DNA of 64,000 nt. Origin: Argentina anserina. Its lineage: Eukaryota; Streptophyta; Magnoliopsida; Rosales; Rosaceae. The stretch is from NCBI RefSeq assembly GCF_933775445.1, contig NC_065875.1, positions 19,963,555-20,027,554 on the forward strand. Reading direction: 5' to 3'. The translations under genes were made by a program, and so were the position numbers. The notes beneath the pieces were generated by a model. That model saw only the letters and a program-made list of their open reading frames with translations, was not told the DNA's origin and made no database searches. Numbering within the stretch: the stretch's first letter is position 1; each line of letters opens with the position of its first letter. Below, one piece after another: positions 1-14,441 of the stretch.

Positions 1-389
1 GTTTCAATCAAATTATCAAACAATACTTATGGATGAGTAAGCATGTCTCTGGAATTTCAGGGGCAAGGCGAGACACAGTGGTTAGTCCAGTAAACCAAAG
101 TTCTGATGTTATGGCATCTTCAAAAAAAGAAATGCATTTTCGCCGTACATCATCTGCCAGTGATGCTGATGTATCAGAGGCTTCATTTATTGATATGCTT
201 AAGAGCAATGCCAAGAAGATTCCTCCGATGGATGCCCAAACGACAGCTGGATTTGCAGAATCATCAGAAGGTGGCCGGAGTGGCAAAAAGAAAGGAAAGA
301 AAGGGAGGCAAATTGATCCTTCCCTCCTTGGTTTTAAAGTCACCAGCACTCGTATAATGATGGGTGAAATTCAGCGACTCGATGATTAG
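1..389 (+). CDS. EXA1: EXA1-like GYF-domain protein, 3'-terminal exon (partial)
   Basis: The reading frame is open from the left edge (first full codon at base 3) to the TAG at 387-389. The visible tail is a basic, lysine-rich stretch (GKKKGKKGRQIDPSLLGFKV, then RIMMGEIQR and two aspartates). From memory of the family, this is the conserved C-terminus of plant GYF-domain proteins of the EXA1 (ESSENTIAL FOR POTEXVIRUS ACCUMULATION 1) type. Those are very large proteins whose GYF domain binds proline-rich partners and which act in translational control; that domain lies outside the window. The exon's 5' splice site is also outside, so Met at 33 is internal and not a start. An AATAAA at 607-612 suits the 3' end. 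The family call rests on the tail motif only, so the symbol is likely but not certain. Confidence 0.75.
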   Translation, partial: FNQIIKQYLWMSKHVSGISGARRDTVVSPVNQSSDVMASSKKEMHFRRTSSASDADVSEASFIDMLKSNAKKIPPMDAQTTAGFAESSEGGRSGKKKGKKGRQIDPSLLGFKVTSTRIMMGEIQRLDD

Positions 390-699
390 GCCATTAGTGT
401 AGTTTCTGTGTATATCATATGAATTTGCTAGTGTTGTATAGGTTTAGAACACCTTGATTCAAAGCATCTGCAGGTGATCTGGTAAAGATGTGGCTTCACT
501 TGCGAATGTGAGTGTGTAGCAACAGGATGGTAGAGAAGTTTTGTAGGATCAATAGGGTTTGGTTTACAAGGGAAGTGATCTGGTAATATATCTGTACATT
601 GTTGAAAATAAAGCTGTTTACGTTTATTTGAATATGCTAGTTGATCTTACAGTAACATGTACTGAGCCGTTTCAACTGTTTGAATTAGCTTCAAGATTA
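390..699 (+). other. 3' untranslated region of the EXA1-like gene
   Basis: No coding frame is visible. The stretch is T-rich and contains a canonical AATAAA at 607-612, about 220 bp after the stop codon, as expected for a plant 3' UTR and polyadenylation site. Confidence 0.55.
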
Positions 700-1983
700 T
701 GAAAACATGAAGAAAAAGGAAATGTTGTATCCGCAACAAGCTCTAAGAATCTGGTCAATAGAGGACCTCTTACGAACCCAAGCTCAGGATATGGAGATTG
801 GTCTCCGAGTTGGAAGAGCATGTTCTCTAATCGGTCAAGGTTCTTATTGGCAAATTGGAGGAAGGAGCAGTGTTTCTATGGTGGAGTGATTGTACCTACT
901 TCCTAGTACTTCAGTGGATGCAAATTTGAAGGGGTTAGCACTTCTAGTTTGTCGTGTTGTTCGGAGTGAACTTGAAGTTCGAAGCACTTTTCTTAATGAA
1001 AAAGCCGAGGCAATTTTGCCTATACCATTAAGTGTGGTTGCATTGGCTGATAGATTGCCTGGAGGTTAGAAAGGAATGATAAATTTTCTGTACAGGGTGC
1101 ATACCGTTTAGCCTATTGTCATCCTTCTTCATGTGTACGTATAATAGTTTTTTTTTATTTAAAAAAAAACCTGTAATAGTTTCTACTGGTTCTGAATTTA
1201 GCAGGAAACTTTGGTTCCAAATTTTACTAATGTACGTATTTGGAAAATCTGTTCCAATATACTGCCATCATTGGAACTTTGAGCTTATAAACGAGTCGAG
1301 CAGGTACTTTGGTTTGGTGTTCTTTGTGAAGAGATGAAAAGAAACGTGCATCTGTGCAGGGAATGCTCTTTTAACAAAGCAAGTGGTGCAGCCTAATGAT
1401 TCTTATAAACTAGTTTAGTACTCACCTGCTGCAGTATCCCTTGATATTCTTAGTTGTTGGGTTACCGGTTCTACTTTCGGGTGTGTGGAAAGGGTGAAAT
1501 TGTCGAGTTTGGGAGAATAAACGTCTGGCAGGTGATGCAATATTTATGTCTATGTCAAGTTTGTCGAATTTTCGGAATACCAAATCTGGCAGTAATCTGA
1601 ATGCAAGAGTCCAGAAGTGGAATGATTTAAGAAGCCAACTTCGATGGCTCCTCTAATCCAAGCTTTTAAGATGGGTTGAATTGGTTTTGTAATTCGTTAT
1701 TTTGAAGGCAAGACTTGATAATTTATTGTCTCCGAAACATATGAAGTACTGGTATGTGAGATGGTCTATGATTGATGAAACCTCTCGCCATCTAGTGATT
1801 GTGGAAGCTGAGACCTTGATGTTACAAAGCCAATTAACCTCCACAGCAGAACCCAACTTATCTGTTTTTGGAAGAATCCATGAGGGTCTAAAGTGGCTTT
1901 TGGCTTTTGAAAGGGCTGTGAAGGTTGCCCACGGCAAACGTAGTGCTAATGCTGCTGCTCACCTGATGGCAGCTTATGATTGA
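700..1983 (+). mobile_element. Degenerate LINE (non-LTR retrotransposon) relic
   Basis: Two pieces of a plant L1-type ORF2 C-terminus can be read. In frame 2, 707-1069 carries YWQIGGRSSVSMVE, a TGA (887-889), then LYLLPSTS and later EAILPIPLSVVALADRL. This follows the family order of a W-R-x-G-x-G-x-S-V tract, a WLPxPST tract and an AxxILxIPLS tract that precedes the zinc-binding zf-RVT region. Then 1702-1983 ends with an RNase H-like tail: ETLMLQ, SVFGRIHEGLKWLL and VAHGKRSANAAAHLMA, matching the plant RVT_3 pattern (ETDS..., H-x-x-R-x-A-N-x-A-A-H-x-L-A). The section between them is not readable as protein. The catalytic RT core is absent, so this is a 5'-truncated dead copy. Its boundaries are approximate, and I found no poly(A) tail or target duplication. 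Confidence 0.6.
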
Positions 1984-2135
1984 ATTGCTAGTCAGGGATT
2001 TATGGTTTTCTAACCCTTGAAGGGGTAGAAAAATATGAACTGGTAACCATGACTTTAAATCTCACTTTTTTGTATCACCATAACTTACAACCTCAGTTTA
2101 CGAAAGTATACACTGCCGGGGGGTATCTACTTTGC

Positions 2136-5007
2136 TTATGAAAGCCACTGATTCTGAAAGAGTTGCGAGACTGTTCTTCCCATGATCCACTCCAAATCTG
2201 AAGATGATACAGATATTTCACCGGCAATCAGAGAAATGGCATCTTTGGCTCCTTTGTAACCACACTCAGCAACAACAAAAGGAAAATCACTGCAATGAGC
2301 ACAAAGTTGGCCTACTTAGTATGCTCGCCATGCTTGGTAAAAAATAAGCACAATTGGTTTTGATTGAGAAGAGAGCTACCTTCCCCACATGACATGGTTG
2401 GCTCCAAAACTCAACACAACTTGGGACAATGTATGAGATACATCGCCATAGGGAAATGGCTTTCTTGACACCCTGAATAGAGCACTTAGTTTTACATAGA
2501 CCTGACCACCCAATATTCAGATTACATGTTAATAATCACACGAGTTGAGTTAACAATATATTGGGGAACAAATGTAAAGACCACTGACAGAAAGAGATAC
2601 CAGAGAAAGTTTCATAATTCTAATTTCTGATGGAATCCCTCTGTCAGCCTAAAGAAAACTAAAGCCGCTAAGCAGACTCAGCAGAGCAAATGGAAATATA
2701 AGCTTAAGGGTGTAGGCCAATGGATATATAGCAGCCTTTCATTTCTTATGATGGAAACAATATACAAGGGAGAAGAAAGTAAGCAACCAGGTCTCAACTG
2801 CTCAAGTAGTTATTAGAAGGAATTCAGGTAAATTTCACCAGACTCAACAGTTATAGCAGATATAAGCTGAAGGGTGTAGGCCAATTAAATATATTTTACA
2901 ATATGGAAGAAGAAAGTAAGCAACCAGGTCTCAACCAGTTAACATAAGGAAATCAAGACTCAGGTGACTTTTACCTGTGGAAATCTGGATAGGTTTAAGA
3001 GTGCAGAGAAAGCCTGATTTTCCTCGTCATTTCTGCAGGATAATATTGTCAGAGAGTGCAAATGGCCTATCTTGTAATAAAAGGTCTCTTATACTTACCT
3101 AATTAAGCGATAAAGCTCACAATGGTGGTTTGCAGAAGGCCAAATGATCAAGTAATACAACAGTTGATGGAAACTCGGTGCACAGCTCCTCAATTTCGGA
3201 TATATGCAGACTGAGTCCCTGGAATTATCTCATTTCAAATAGATGACTGCCATTCATATAAATCATTTGGAATATATTGCTCCTAGCTGAACATTAGCTT
3301 TAAGATGTTAAATATGGAAGCCGGACCTTCATACACATAAAGCCAACTGGTGCTCCTAGTTCTCCTGCCTTAGAAAACATTGCCTTTCCTACTTTATTGG
3401 TCATCTGCAGAAACCATAGATGTATCTTCAAAAGATTTTATGGATGCAGGAAACTTACTCAGCAAGGTGTTTTACTATGATATAGATGATATTATGCCTT
3501 CACAACTTTGGAAGGTAGCCATCTATTGATATTCCCTGGGTATATTGTTTGGGAAATAGGAGGGATCGCAATTCTTAACTAAAAGCGTACTTGGATAAGG
3601 CAAAAGTAATTTCACTTGGTAGCCATACTTTGCATTTATCTTAACACACCTTCAGAAATATAAAAATATCGAATTCACCTTTTGACCTGAAGGCCATAAA
3701 TATGGATTGAAGCGAACAGCACGATAGTTATCCTAGCATAAAAGAAAATTTTGTCAATGTAACCATGAAGGCACCAAAGAAGAAGCTGATTAACATCATG
3801 TTAAGAGTTTCAAAGACCTTTAAAATGAGATCTTCAAGCTGCTTAACTCCAGTTCCATCTTCAGCTGGATTTGCAAGGCAACAGCCAACGAATTTCGAAG
3901 GATACTTCTTCAACACACTGCCCAAAGATATGGAAGCATAAGGCCCTTACACATAATTTGAAGAAGAAAATCAATGTGGAAGTACATTTTAAGTTCCTAT
4001 CATATATATCAAGCAGTTCTATACCCTATTGCCTACACAGTTTCAGTTGCTATCATCAGATAATGAACTTATGATGCCAAGACTATTGACGGAAATCTTC
4101 TAAATGCAGTGATTCAGTGAAGTAGTAGTCCAGCAGTCTAGGTTCAAATACCAACATCAAAGCATAATTGAATTACCACAGATTTTTACCCATTTCATTT
4201 TCATGTAATCTTTGTAGTTTAACATGTATGCTTATTTTTTGTGTTAAACCGTACCAACAAAATGGAGATAGTAAATTTGACATTGACACTGAGACATGAT
4301 CCTATATACACACACCTCGTAACCAAAGAATGATCAAATTTGTGATTGATGGGCTGCACAATAAGTGCACCATCAACACCTGCTTCTTCCATAGACTGCA
4401 AAATAGAGAAACAAAGCAATGCCGTGGTTGTCACATACAAAATTACAAAATCTAAGGTCGCTTATACCATCAAAGTAGGATATCACAAAAACAATGACTA
4501 GAATCACCAATTTCTGTGCATTACAAAAACCATACACAACTTGCACAACTTCAAGTAGATTAATTTAAGCATGGAACACACAGTGAGCTTTATGAAAGTT
4601 CATACCTTGAGCAATAAATCAACATCTCCAGGCAAAGTGGGTTCTTGCCCAGGAAAGTACGGGTATTTATCAGCAGCCTAAACACCCAAAAATCCAATCC
4701 CACATTAGCTTAACCAAAACCAAAACCAAAACAAAAAAAACCATTCCTGACTACAAAAGAGTTGAAATCAGAGATGGGTTACCTCCTGGGGAGAAGCCCA
4801 AACATGGAGATGTGAGTCAATGACTTTACTTGTGCTCTGTGGTCCACCTGTAGCCATTGTTGCAGCGGAGACCCTGAACTGTGTTTTCCTTGAAACCAAG
4901 GCAAAGTGTTTAAACTGAACTGAAGCTGGAACCAGAACGGGTGTTAGCTTCACTGCCATTGCCATTTGGATTAAACAAACACTAGACATTGCGTCACATA
5001 CCCGCAT
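2136..5007 (-). CDS. Amidohydrolase-2 family metal-dependent hydrolase, probably plastid-targeted
   Basis: Ten exons on the minus strand: 4783-5007, 4606-4677, 4316-4395, 3818-3917, 3679-3732, 3327-3404, 3121-3218, 2975-3032, 2380-2501 and 2136-2289. All introns are GT..AG and the sum is 1041 nt, giving 346 residues. Family features: VIDSHLHVW near residue 62 (the His-x-His metal ligands of PF04909 amidohydrolases), GALIVQPINH, VVLLDHLAF (a metal-binding His) and WGSDFPF spanning the last splice (the catalytic/metal Asp). The N-terminus is rich in Ser, Val and Lys and lacks acidic residues, like a chloroplast transit peptide. Met 1, 7 or 15 could be the start; Met 15 (4965) would also serve. 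Substrate is unknown; relatives hydrolyse or decarboxylate cyclic or aromatic compounds. It is divergent to the cyclophilin gene at 5276. The family call is firm, the targeting inferred. Confidence 0.9.
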
Positions 5008-5216
5008 TCAAAACCGGATAAAACCCACCCGGCCCACTCAAAAAAGAAGGACTCAGTTGCCATTTCTGATAACCTCAGCAACATATACGTAATTTCTCTC
5101 TCCTTGGGTTTGGTGTCTTGGTGACCTTCTGGCCGCTCTCGTATTCATCGCTTCGTGCAACCAAGAGACTTAATATTTTTATCCATAAAGAGTTTTGTAG
5201 CTTATCACAAGTTCAC

Positions 5217-5265
<49 letters not shown>

Positions 5266-5275
5266 GTCTTCTACA
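5008..5275. promoter_or_regulatory. Short divergent (bidirectional) promoter between amidohydrolase and CYP20-2
   Basis: Only 268 bp separate the outermost start codons of two divergent genes, so both 5' UTRs and core promoters must share this stretch. It includes a (GA)20 tract on the cyclophilin side and a CTCTCTC tract at about 5095. I see no convincing TATA box, which suits a housekeeping bidirectional promoter. Sharing of regulatory elements is inferred. Confidence 0.6.
5221..5261 (+). repeat. (GA)20 microsatellite in the CYP20-2 5' leader
   Basis: An uninterrupted GA dinucleotide run of about 41 bp, ending 14 bp before the ATG at 5276. GA/CT tracts in leaders are common in plants and can bind GAGA-binding BPC proteins; here that role is an inference. 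The length is likely to vary between individuals. Confidence 0.95.
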
Positions 5276-7703
<2,428 letters not shown>

Positions 7704-9281
7704 TGTGGTAATGACCAGTTTTAGATAATTGTTCTTCCCTTTTCTGCATCTTTTTGGTCTTATGTACTATCCAGTATCTACCCAGTTAGAGGCTTTTGTT
7801 TTGGGACGCCAACTTTTTCTTTTTATCTGTACTGTATTCCTGATAAGAGTTTTGAGACCTGGGAGTTGTAGCTGAATAGAAAAACTTGTTTACGGTATGA
7901 ATGATGAGGGATTGCTGTTCTTGAATTGAGAGACAAATGAAGTAGCGATGGACTAAAACTTCGTGTACGAATAACGGCGCTGTCAAATGTGAATCCATCT
8001 TTAGCTATAAAGATCTGTTGTGCTTTGTTCTTGTCGTCCTTACATCTTATAGATACTGTTTCATATGTAAGCTCAGATGAGCAGCATCCGAATATCAAGC
8101 AAGATCGATAATTATTGGGGTCGGCATTGATCCTTTTCTTTTCCGGAAGTTCATTGAAACCAATCAAAGATTACAAGCGTCTCAAATGATATCCATTATA
8201 AAATGAGGCTTCCCGAGTACTCCTCCAGACTCTCCAGTCCTCCAAGAGAATGAAGGTGTGTCTCCTAGCCTCCTAGGTTAGCTATGAGATGCTCATCATT
8301 CAGAAAGTAAATAGTTTTGTACAATCTACCTAGCAAAGAACCTGGATTTTGCAGCCTCCGACAACTTTGTTTAAAAACGTACGGGTTTTTAGTCATGCTA
8401 CGTCTAATACTATATGTTTGATAGTTGATAGTGGCGTTAGAGTGTTAGCTACAGTCGTGGTGAGATTACATATTGATTCTTCCATTATATTGTTAGTTAA
8501 CATTTCCTATCCTATGAGGAATAGCAAATCAAAACAGAAAAAGAACGAGGAAAAGCTAGTAACTTCTCACATATGCACCCACTATATGGAATAGTAACCC
8601 ATCCCAGAGCCAGAAAATTCTTCTTTTTCTTGTTCTTGTTCTTGTTCACTGAATGGAATTTATTGAACTATCAAATAGTACATCAACTGGGAAAAAACCT
8701 CTCCCATAAACTCAACAACAATTACTGTTGTGCGGAAGCGACTAACAATCACACACAAACGGGTCCAATAATGCCGATACTCTCCCCACTTTAGCCACCC
8801 GGTGGAGTTTAGGTATAAGGTTTTCCACAAAAAACCCCGACATTAGTGTGTGTGGTAGCAATCCTTATAATCCAAGGATGACTCTTCACCTTTTCCAATG
8901 GCTCAAATCTAAGCCAATCAGAATAAAGAACTTTGCAAAAGTATACACAAGGAGTGAAAAGAGATAGTTAGGACTCCGGGTTTTAGGGAGCAACCAAGAT
9001 GGGAACCCTAGGGTTCTACGGCGGCTCCGCTCTCCTTTCAAGGGTAGTGATCATCTTGGTGTTATGGCGGCAGCACAGAGGACTCTCGGCATTGATTGTG
9101 AAGTCGTGGTTTTCACTCTTGTTGATTCGACATGGTAGTGACAGTAAGCTGGTGGCAGGCCTTGTGCTCTCTAGATCAGGCAATGGTGGGAGGACAACGA
9201 TGTGGCTCTCGAGCGACATTGTTGGAGATTGGATCGGGTTTTTTGCAATCATGGGTTCGTTGGCTGCTAATAGGGCTCAAT
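7704..9281. other. Non-coding: CYP20-2 3' UTR, then intergenic DNA
   Basis: The first few hundred bases are probably the cyclophilin 3' UTR. No protein-like frame is visible in the rest. The stretch at about 8995-9280 is more GC-rich than its surroundings and is continued at 9963-10200 beyond an inserted hAT-like element. The joined segment gives no recognisable protein. Confidence 0.5.
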
Positions 9282-9962
9282 TAGGGGTGTAAATGAGTTG
9301 AGCCTAGCCGAATACTAGATTGTTCATGTTTGACTCGTTTTCATTCGATCGAACTCGAGGCAAGCTAAAATTTAATTTTTGTATTTTATGTTCAAGCTCG
9401 GCTCGGCTTAAAAAAACTCAAGCTGGGCTCGGGTCGGCTCATTTTATTAGACGAGGTCGAACTCGAATTGTGTCGGCTTGAATCATATGAATTTAAATTT
9501 TAAAATTAAGAAATTAAAAAGGAAATTAAAAATCTAATGTCATAGTATCACACAAAAACTCTTCTATTTGTAATAAACTAAAAATAACAAATAAAACTCG
9601 TTATTGAATTTAAGGTCTTTAACTAATTAATCTAGAAATAAGTATTTTAGCTCTTTTGAACTAATATAATATTTTTAATATTATTTCTCATATAAAAATT
9701 ACACTTTATATATACTATAAAAGTTAATAAGTCAAACTTAATTAATAAACAAGCCGGATTTTTAACAAGTCCAAGCTAGTTTGCGAGCTAAACGAGTCGA
9801 ACGAGCCGAATATTTGTTGTTTAAGCTCGACTCATTTTCAAGGTCGGGCCTAATATTGAGCTCAAATTCGGCTCATTTAACTTTACGAGTTCGAGCCAAA
9901 CGGGCTAAAAACGAGCTGAACATGAGTTGAGCACGAGCGGCTCGAGCCTACTTACAGCCCTA
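9282..9962. mobile_element. hAT-like non-autonomous element 1 (681 bp)
   Basis: The ends are inverted: 5' TAGGGGTGTAAATGAG against TAGGGCTGTAAGTAGG (reverse complement of the 3' end), with an extended GAGCC-rich sub-terminal region. The flanking 8-bp sites are GGCTCAAT (9274-9281) and GGTTCAGT (9963-9970), matching at 6 of 8 positions, as expected for an aged hAT target duplication. Sub-terminal copies of GAGC/GCTC motifs sit at both ends around an AT-rich core. No transposase is present. Confidence 0.75.
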
Positions 9963-12201
9963 GGTTCAGTGTGTCAGGGATCAAACAATCTTAGGGCTAC
10001 CAGTGTTGGTAGCACGGGTGGTTTGAATCTGGTTGCAGATCTCTTGAGCGGTACGGTGGACCGCGAGTTGGCTGGAGTTGTACCGGCAATGTAAGAACAT
10101 CAGCTGGGCTCCTAGGCTATAAATGGTTGGGCCTAGGCGGTTTGGTGATCTGGGGCTGCTGGGCCCAAGGAAACTTGCCCTCGAGCCTAGGATAATTTAG
10201 TTTTTTTTTCTAGCCTATTACTATGTTTTTATAAGTCGTAGAATAGATTTTTTTTTCTGCTCTAATTCGGTGATATTTAAAAAAATATATATGTTATGTA
10301 CTAAATTATGGTTTCGGCTATAAATCTCTTGTCTGCTGCATGACAACTCGACAACAACGGAGGAGTATGTAATGACTATTCAAACATTTGTTTTTATAAT
10401 CAAGTGATTTGTTTGTCATAAAAAAAATCTAAGCCAATTAATTTCCAACAATTACAATTCTCTATTATAAAAAAATTTTAATTAATTGTTTTGCTCAGTT
10501 ATTATAACAATTTAACAAAAGGTGACAAGTGAAACCAGATGTACGCAATGTCCGTACGCATTCATATGAAACGGTTTGTGCAGTATGGTAGGTATGTCGG
10601 TAACGAAAAAACTGACTGGTATGCTCACTAATGATTAAGCCGGCGGATATATTATTACAGGTCGGGGAGTATCTCATTATTATTGTCTATGCAATCATAA
10701 TGATTAGTAATATAATTAGATATCAATTGATTCATGATCACTATTCTAATATTGTCCAAAACGAGTTGGATAAAACTTGCTAGTCGAGATTTGGAGCTGA
10801 ACGAGTGGAAGAGTTGTCACTGGTAAAGTGGAAGATATTGGAAGAGTTTGGTTGTATTTGGTACGGGTGAACTTATTTAAAAAATTTGTTTATGTTTATT
10901 TCTGAAAATAAGTGGCTGATAAGTAAAGTAGCTGAGTATTTAGTAAAATAGTTTTTGTAAGCAGTTGCTAGGTGACAGAAGCAGTGACAAAGCGTTTGGT
11001 AAACTCAAACTGGCTTTTGTTTTAAATTTGTTAAATAACCAATTTTAGACATGTAAGAAAATTTCAAGTTAATTTGATGGATGGTTTTAAAAATTTGTTG
11101 ATTAAATATATTCTCAACATTAGGGGCTTACAACTTGGTTTTGATCATGTAACTATATAAATAATCAGTTGTGTACTACAATCACCAAAAGTCTGGTTAC
11201 TACTTTGACACTGTCACAAGAGTTTAGAGATTAATACTAAAAGATTTACTTGTTTTTATGAGCGCCTTAACTATTTGTTAATAATTTAATATCATGAATT
11301 ATACTGCTAATATATGAGAGGGATATAGCCATATATTTAGAAAGTTTACAAACTTGCATTGATCATATTCCTATCCATAATGAACAACATAGGAAAACAT
11401 ATATGATATCCTCTTTTAGTCTTCATATCAGTACCAGAGATACACAAGTAGTTGCTAACAATTTCTATCTTTCCAAAGAGGCAATGAATAATGAATGATA
11501 TTGATTTAAGATACTTTCAATATATATATTTGAATATAAATATGGACAATGAGAATCCTATTTTCATAAGGAAGTTGTTCGCCACATTATGAGCTATCAA
11601 AGTTGAAAAGGAATTGAGAATCATTGTTGTAATCATAATCAAACTCTCTACGGAAGGAAATATATAATCCTTGACGACAAATGAATCGCTGAAACCCTAA
11701 TCTGACCACTATATAAAAGGGTGAAGAACACAGAAGGATACACAATTCTCAACTATAAATCAACACATCTGCTAAACAAGACCCTTCAGGCAAACCCTAT
11801 TGAAGTCCTCCTCAAGGGAAACCAGCGAACAACTAGCAAACCACTAAAGACCTCACATCCTTAGTAACCCGGATTTACCTATTAAAGCTTTGCTTACTCG
11901 CACCGCAATGATTAAGTATCGATAGCAACTCATATTGAGACGCAAAAGAAGGCTTGGACATATCATGCGACCTACACATCGAACCAAGCAAGGTTACAAT
12001 TCTCACCCTCGTCACATTTGCCAGTATTAGAAGTTAAGACAACACAATCACATTCATCAGACTCTTGTACGCAAATACTGGCACGCTTACGCACACACTA
12101 CGCTCAAATTGGGAACGTTCGATTATTTAAACTCATAGAAAGCGCGAACATCTTTGAATCAACTTACAGTTATGATTAGTAATTGTATATATCCTACCTG
12201 A
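9963..12201. other. Intergenic DNA without a gene
   Basis: The GC-rich continuation at 9963-10200 belongs with 8995-9280, which was split by the hAT-like element. From 10200 on the DNA is AT-rich with no long protein-like frames, splice-bounded exons or RNA genes that I can recognise. Confidence 0.5.
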
Positions 12202-12894
12202 TAGAGGTGGCAAACGAGCTGGGCCGGGCTGGTTCGGTCCATTTTAAACGGACCAAAACCGTGCTCGTGTTGTCCTCGGGCCGGCCTATTTGCTTAAGTA
12301 TTAAGCCCGGCCCGGCCCACGACCCAAGCTCATGTCGGGCCAGGTTCAGGTCCGTGCCGGGCTAAGAAGTGGGTCGGCCCGACCCATTAGCATTATATGA
12401 CACAATTAAAATAAAAAATATTATGTATTTTGAATATTTGTTTTATATATATTTATAATAGTAAAATAAATAAACTACTACAACACATTTCATAATCTTA
12501 TTTTTCAAACGTTACGTATGTTAAAACAATGATATTTTCTTCATTACTTTGATAATATTTGTGAAATATTATAGTTAAAATAATGAAATAATCAAGAGAT
12601 TTTAAGTTAAAAGTATAATATTTAATTTTAACAATGATAATTGTTTAAATATTGATATAAATAATATAAAATTATGTGTTTAACGGGCCGGCCTATAAAT
12701 TTATCGTGCTCGAGCCGTGCCGGGCTAAAAACGGTCACGAGCCATATCGGGCCCATGACCAAAATATCTCGGCCCGACCCATTACAATAACTGATTCGGG
12801 CCGGGCCGCTAACGGGCTCGAGACGTGTTGGGCTAATTTTTAATGTGCCAGGTCTAGACCGGGCTCAGGTTTTTGGGCCAATTTGCCACCTCTA
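12202..12894. mobile_element. hAT-like non-autonomous element 2 (693 bp)
   Basis: It starts TAGAGGTGGCAAACGAG and ends TTTGCCACCTCTA, a perfect 13-bp inverted match apart from the C/T at the inner edge. Flanking 8-bp sites are CTACCTGA (12194-12201) and CTCCCTAA (12895-12902), 6 of 8 identical. Both ends carry GGGCCGGGC/GGCCCGACCC sub-terminal repeats around a strongly AT-rich centre, and no transposase is encoded. This TIR type is widespread in plant hAT families. Confidence 0.8.
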
Positions 12895-14441
12895 CTCCCT
12901 AATATCAGTACTTTCAAACACCTCACTTTCATAAATACGGGTCCTATCATTAAGAGTTACAAATGTTTTTATGTCTAACTTTTTGTAACCAAGATTTCTG
13001 TCAATCTATACATCTCTACATTCCTACTTGGCTACTTGGCGTGGTGTCACTTTATTTGTGTCTACCTTCACATTTCATAAGTTAGATATTTTCTTCTACA
13101 TTACAAAACCAATATCTCATCTTTAAGCTTGTGACACAAAGAAGCATCCAAAGAAAGAGTAGCCATCACAAAAGGCCAGAGCAACGGTTGTTACAAAATC
13201 TCATTTTACAGCCTTACAGGGTTTCTTGAATAGTAAAATAGTATGGTGAGTCAACACCACGTGAAACCCAGAAAAAAGTTAACATTCTCCTCCAACCAAA
13301 AAGTAACAAAATGAAAAAAAATAAAAAGTCACTGCCTTTTTACTGCTTGGTGCTCCGTGAGAGCGTTACAGACACAGTCCTCCAGTCGCCGCACGCGCCT
13401 CGAGGTCGATTCTATACGATCTCCCCGACCACGTGACCGTCACCGGTGGGAGGACCATACCCAACTTGCCTCTTTCCCTCCTTCTGATTGTGGGGCCCAC
13501 TCGCCCCTGTCACCGATGAGGGCCCACGGAGTACCCGCCGGCTCGGTTTTATGGGGGATGAGGCGATGCCACGTCGTACGACGCAGCTCAGAGATAGACG
13601 GGAAAAGGAGGAAAGCAACTGATCATGTGCGCGTGGGGACGCGTGACGACCTCTGCCCCCGTTGGAGATTCTGTCGGTGGACTTTTTCCCGGTCACCGTC
13701 GACTAAATCATTAGGGTCATCATCCACTAATTAATCTTCGTATTTATTGCTTAATCATGATGATCGCTTACCTCATATTTGAAGAACAAATGTGTCACAT
13801 CATCGGCACATCCGTCGGAATATTAGATTTCTCCGATCACTCGGTGATCCTCAGCTATGTATAAGTTTTCGGAGATCAAAAGTATTATGTGGTCAATATG
13901 AGTACAAAATCTTAGACTTTTAGTTGGATGGACGAAAGCGTTATGTGGCAAGGTTGTCCCAAGTAAGATATTCGTCCTCCGAATTTGTTTGAAGAAAAAT
14001 GTTCCACACAGTGACATTACCTACTCACAGCACTAGCTAGTAATGTAATGTGTGGCACACTCGGAATAAAAATGACCTGGATGAAAGCAACTTTGATACA
14101 TGGAATATGGAATCTTGTTGCTTCTGCAATTAGGTCTAATCACCTTGAGTTGCCAACTAGTCATAAAGCATATTTCTTCAACGCCATCAATCTTGGTGGA
14201 TCACAATCCCTAATTCAGGGACATTGAAACTTCACAATACGTAGTTTATACGATACCTTGAGAGACTGATATAGAAAGCTGAGGAAATACATGTACAAGG
14301 GGAAATCCCAAGTTTAAGTACTAGACCTAGATCAACTAGGAGATTGACCTGACGCTACTGCATTGACAGTTTCAGAGAGCACAATTTACAGCTAACAAGA
14401 AAGACTCCTAATAATGCCTACTTAACCTAATGGGGATGCAC
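12895..14441. other. Intergenic DNA with a GC-rich island at 13350-13700
   Basis: No supported gene. The stretch 13350-13700 is rich in CpG and contains a CACGTG G-box at about 13428, unlike the AT-rich surroundings. Frames open on both strands there show low-complexity Arg/Ser/Pro composition and no motif, so I treat them as spurious. It may be an orphan promoter or a CpG-rich repeat fragment. Confidence 0.4.
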
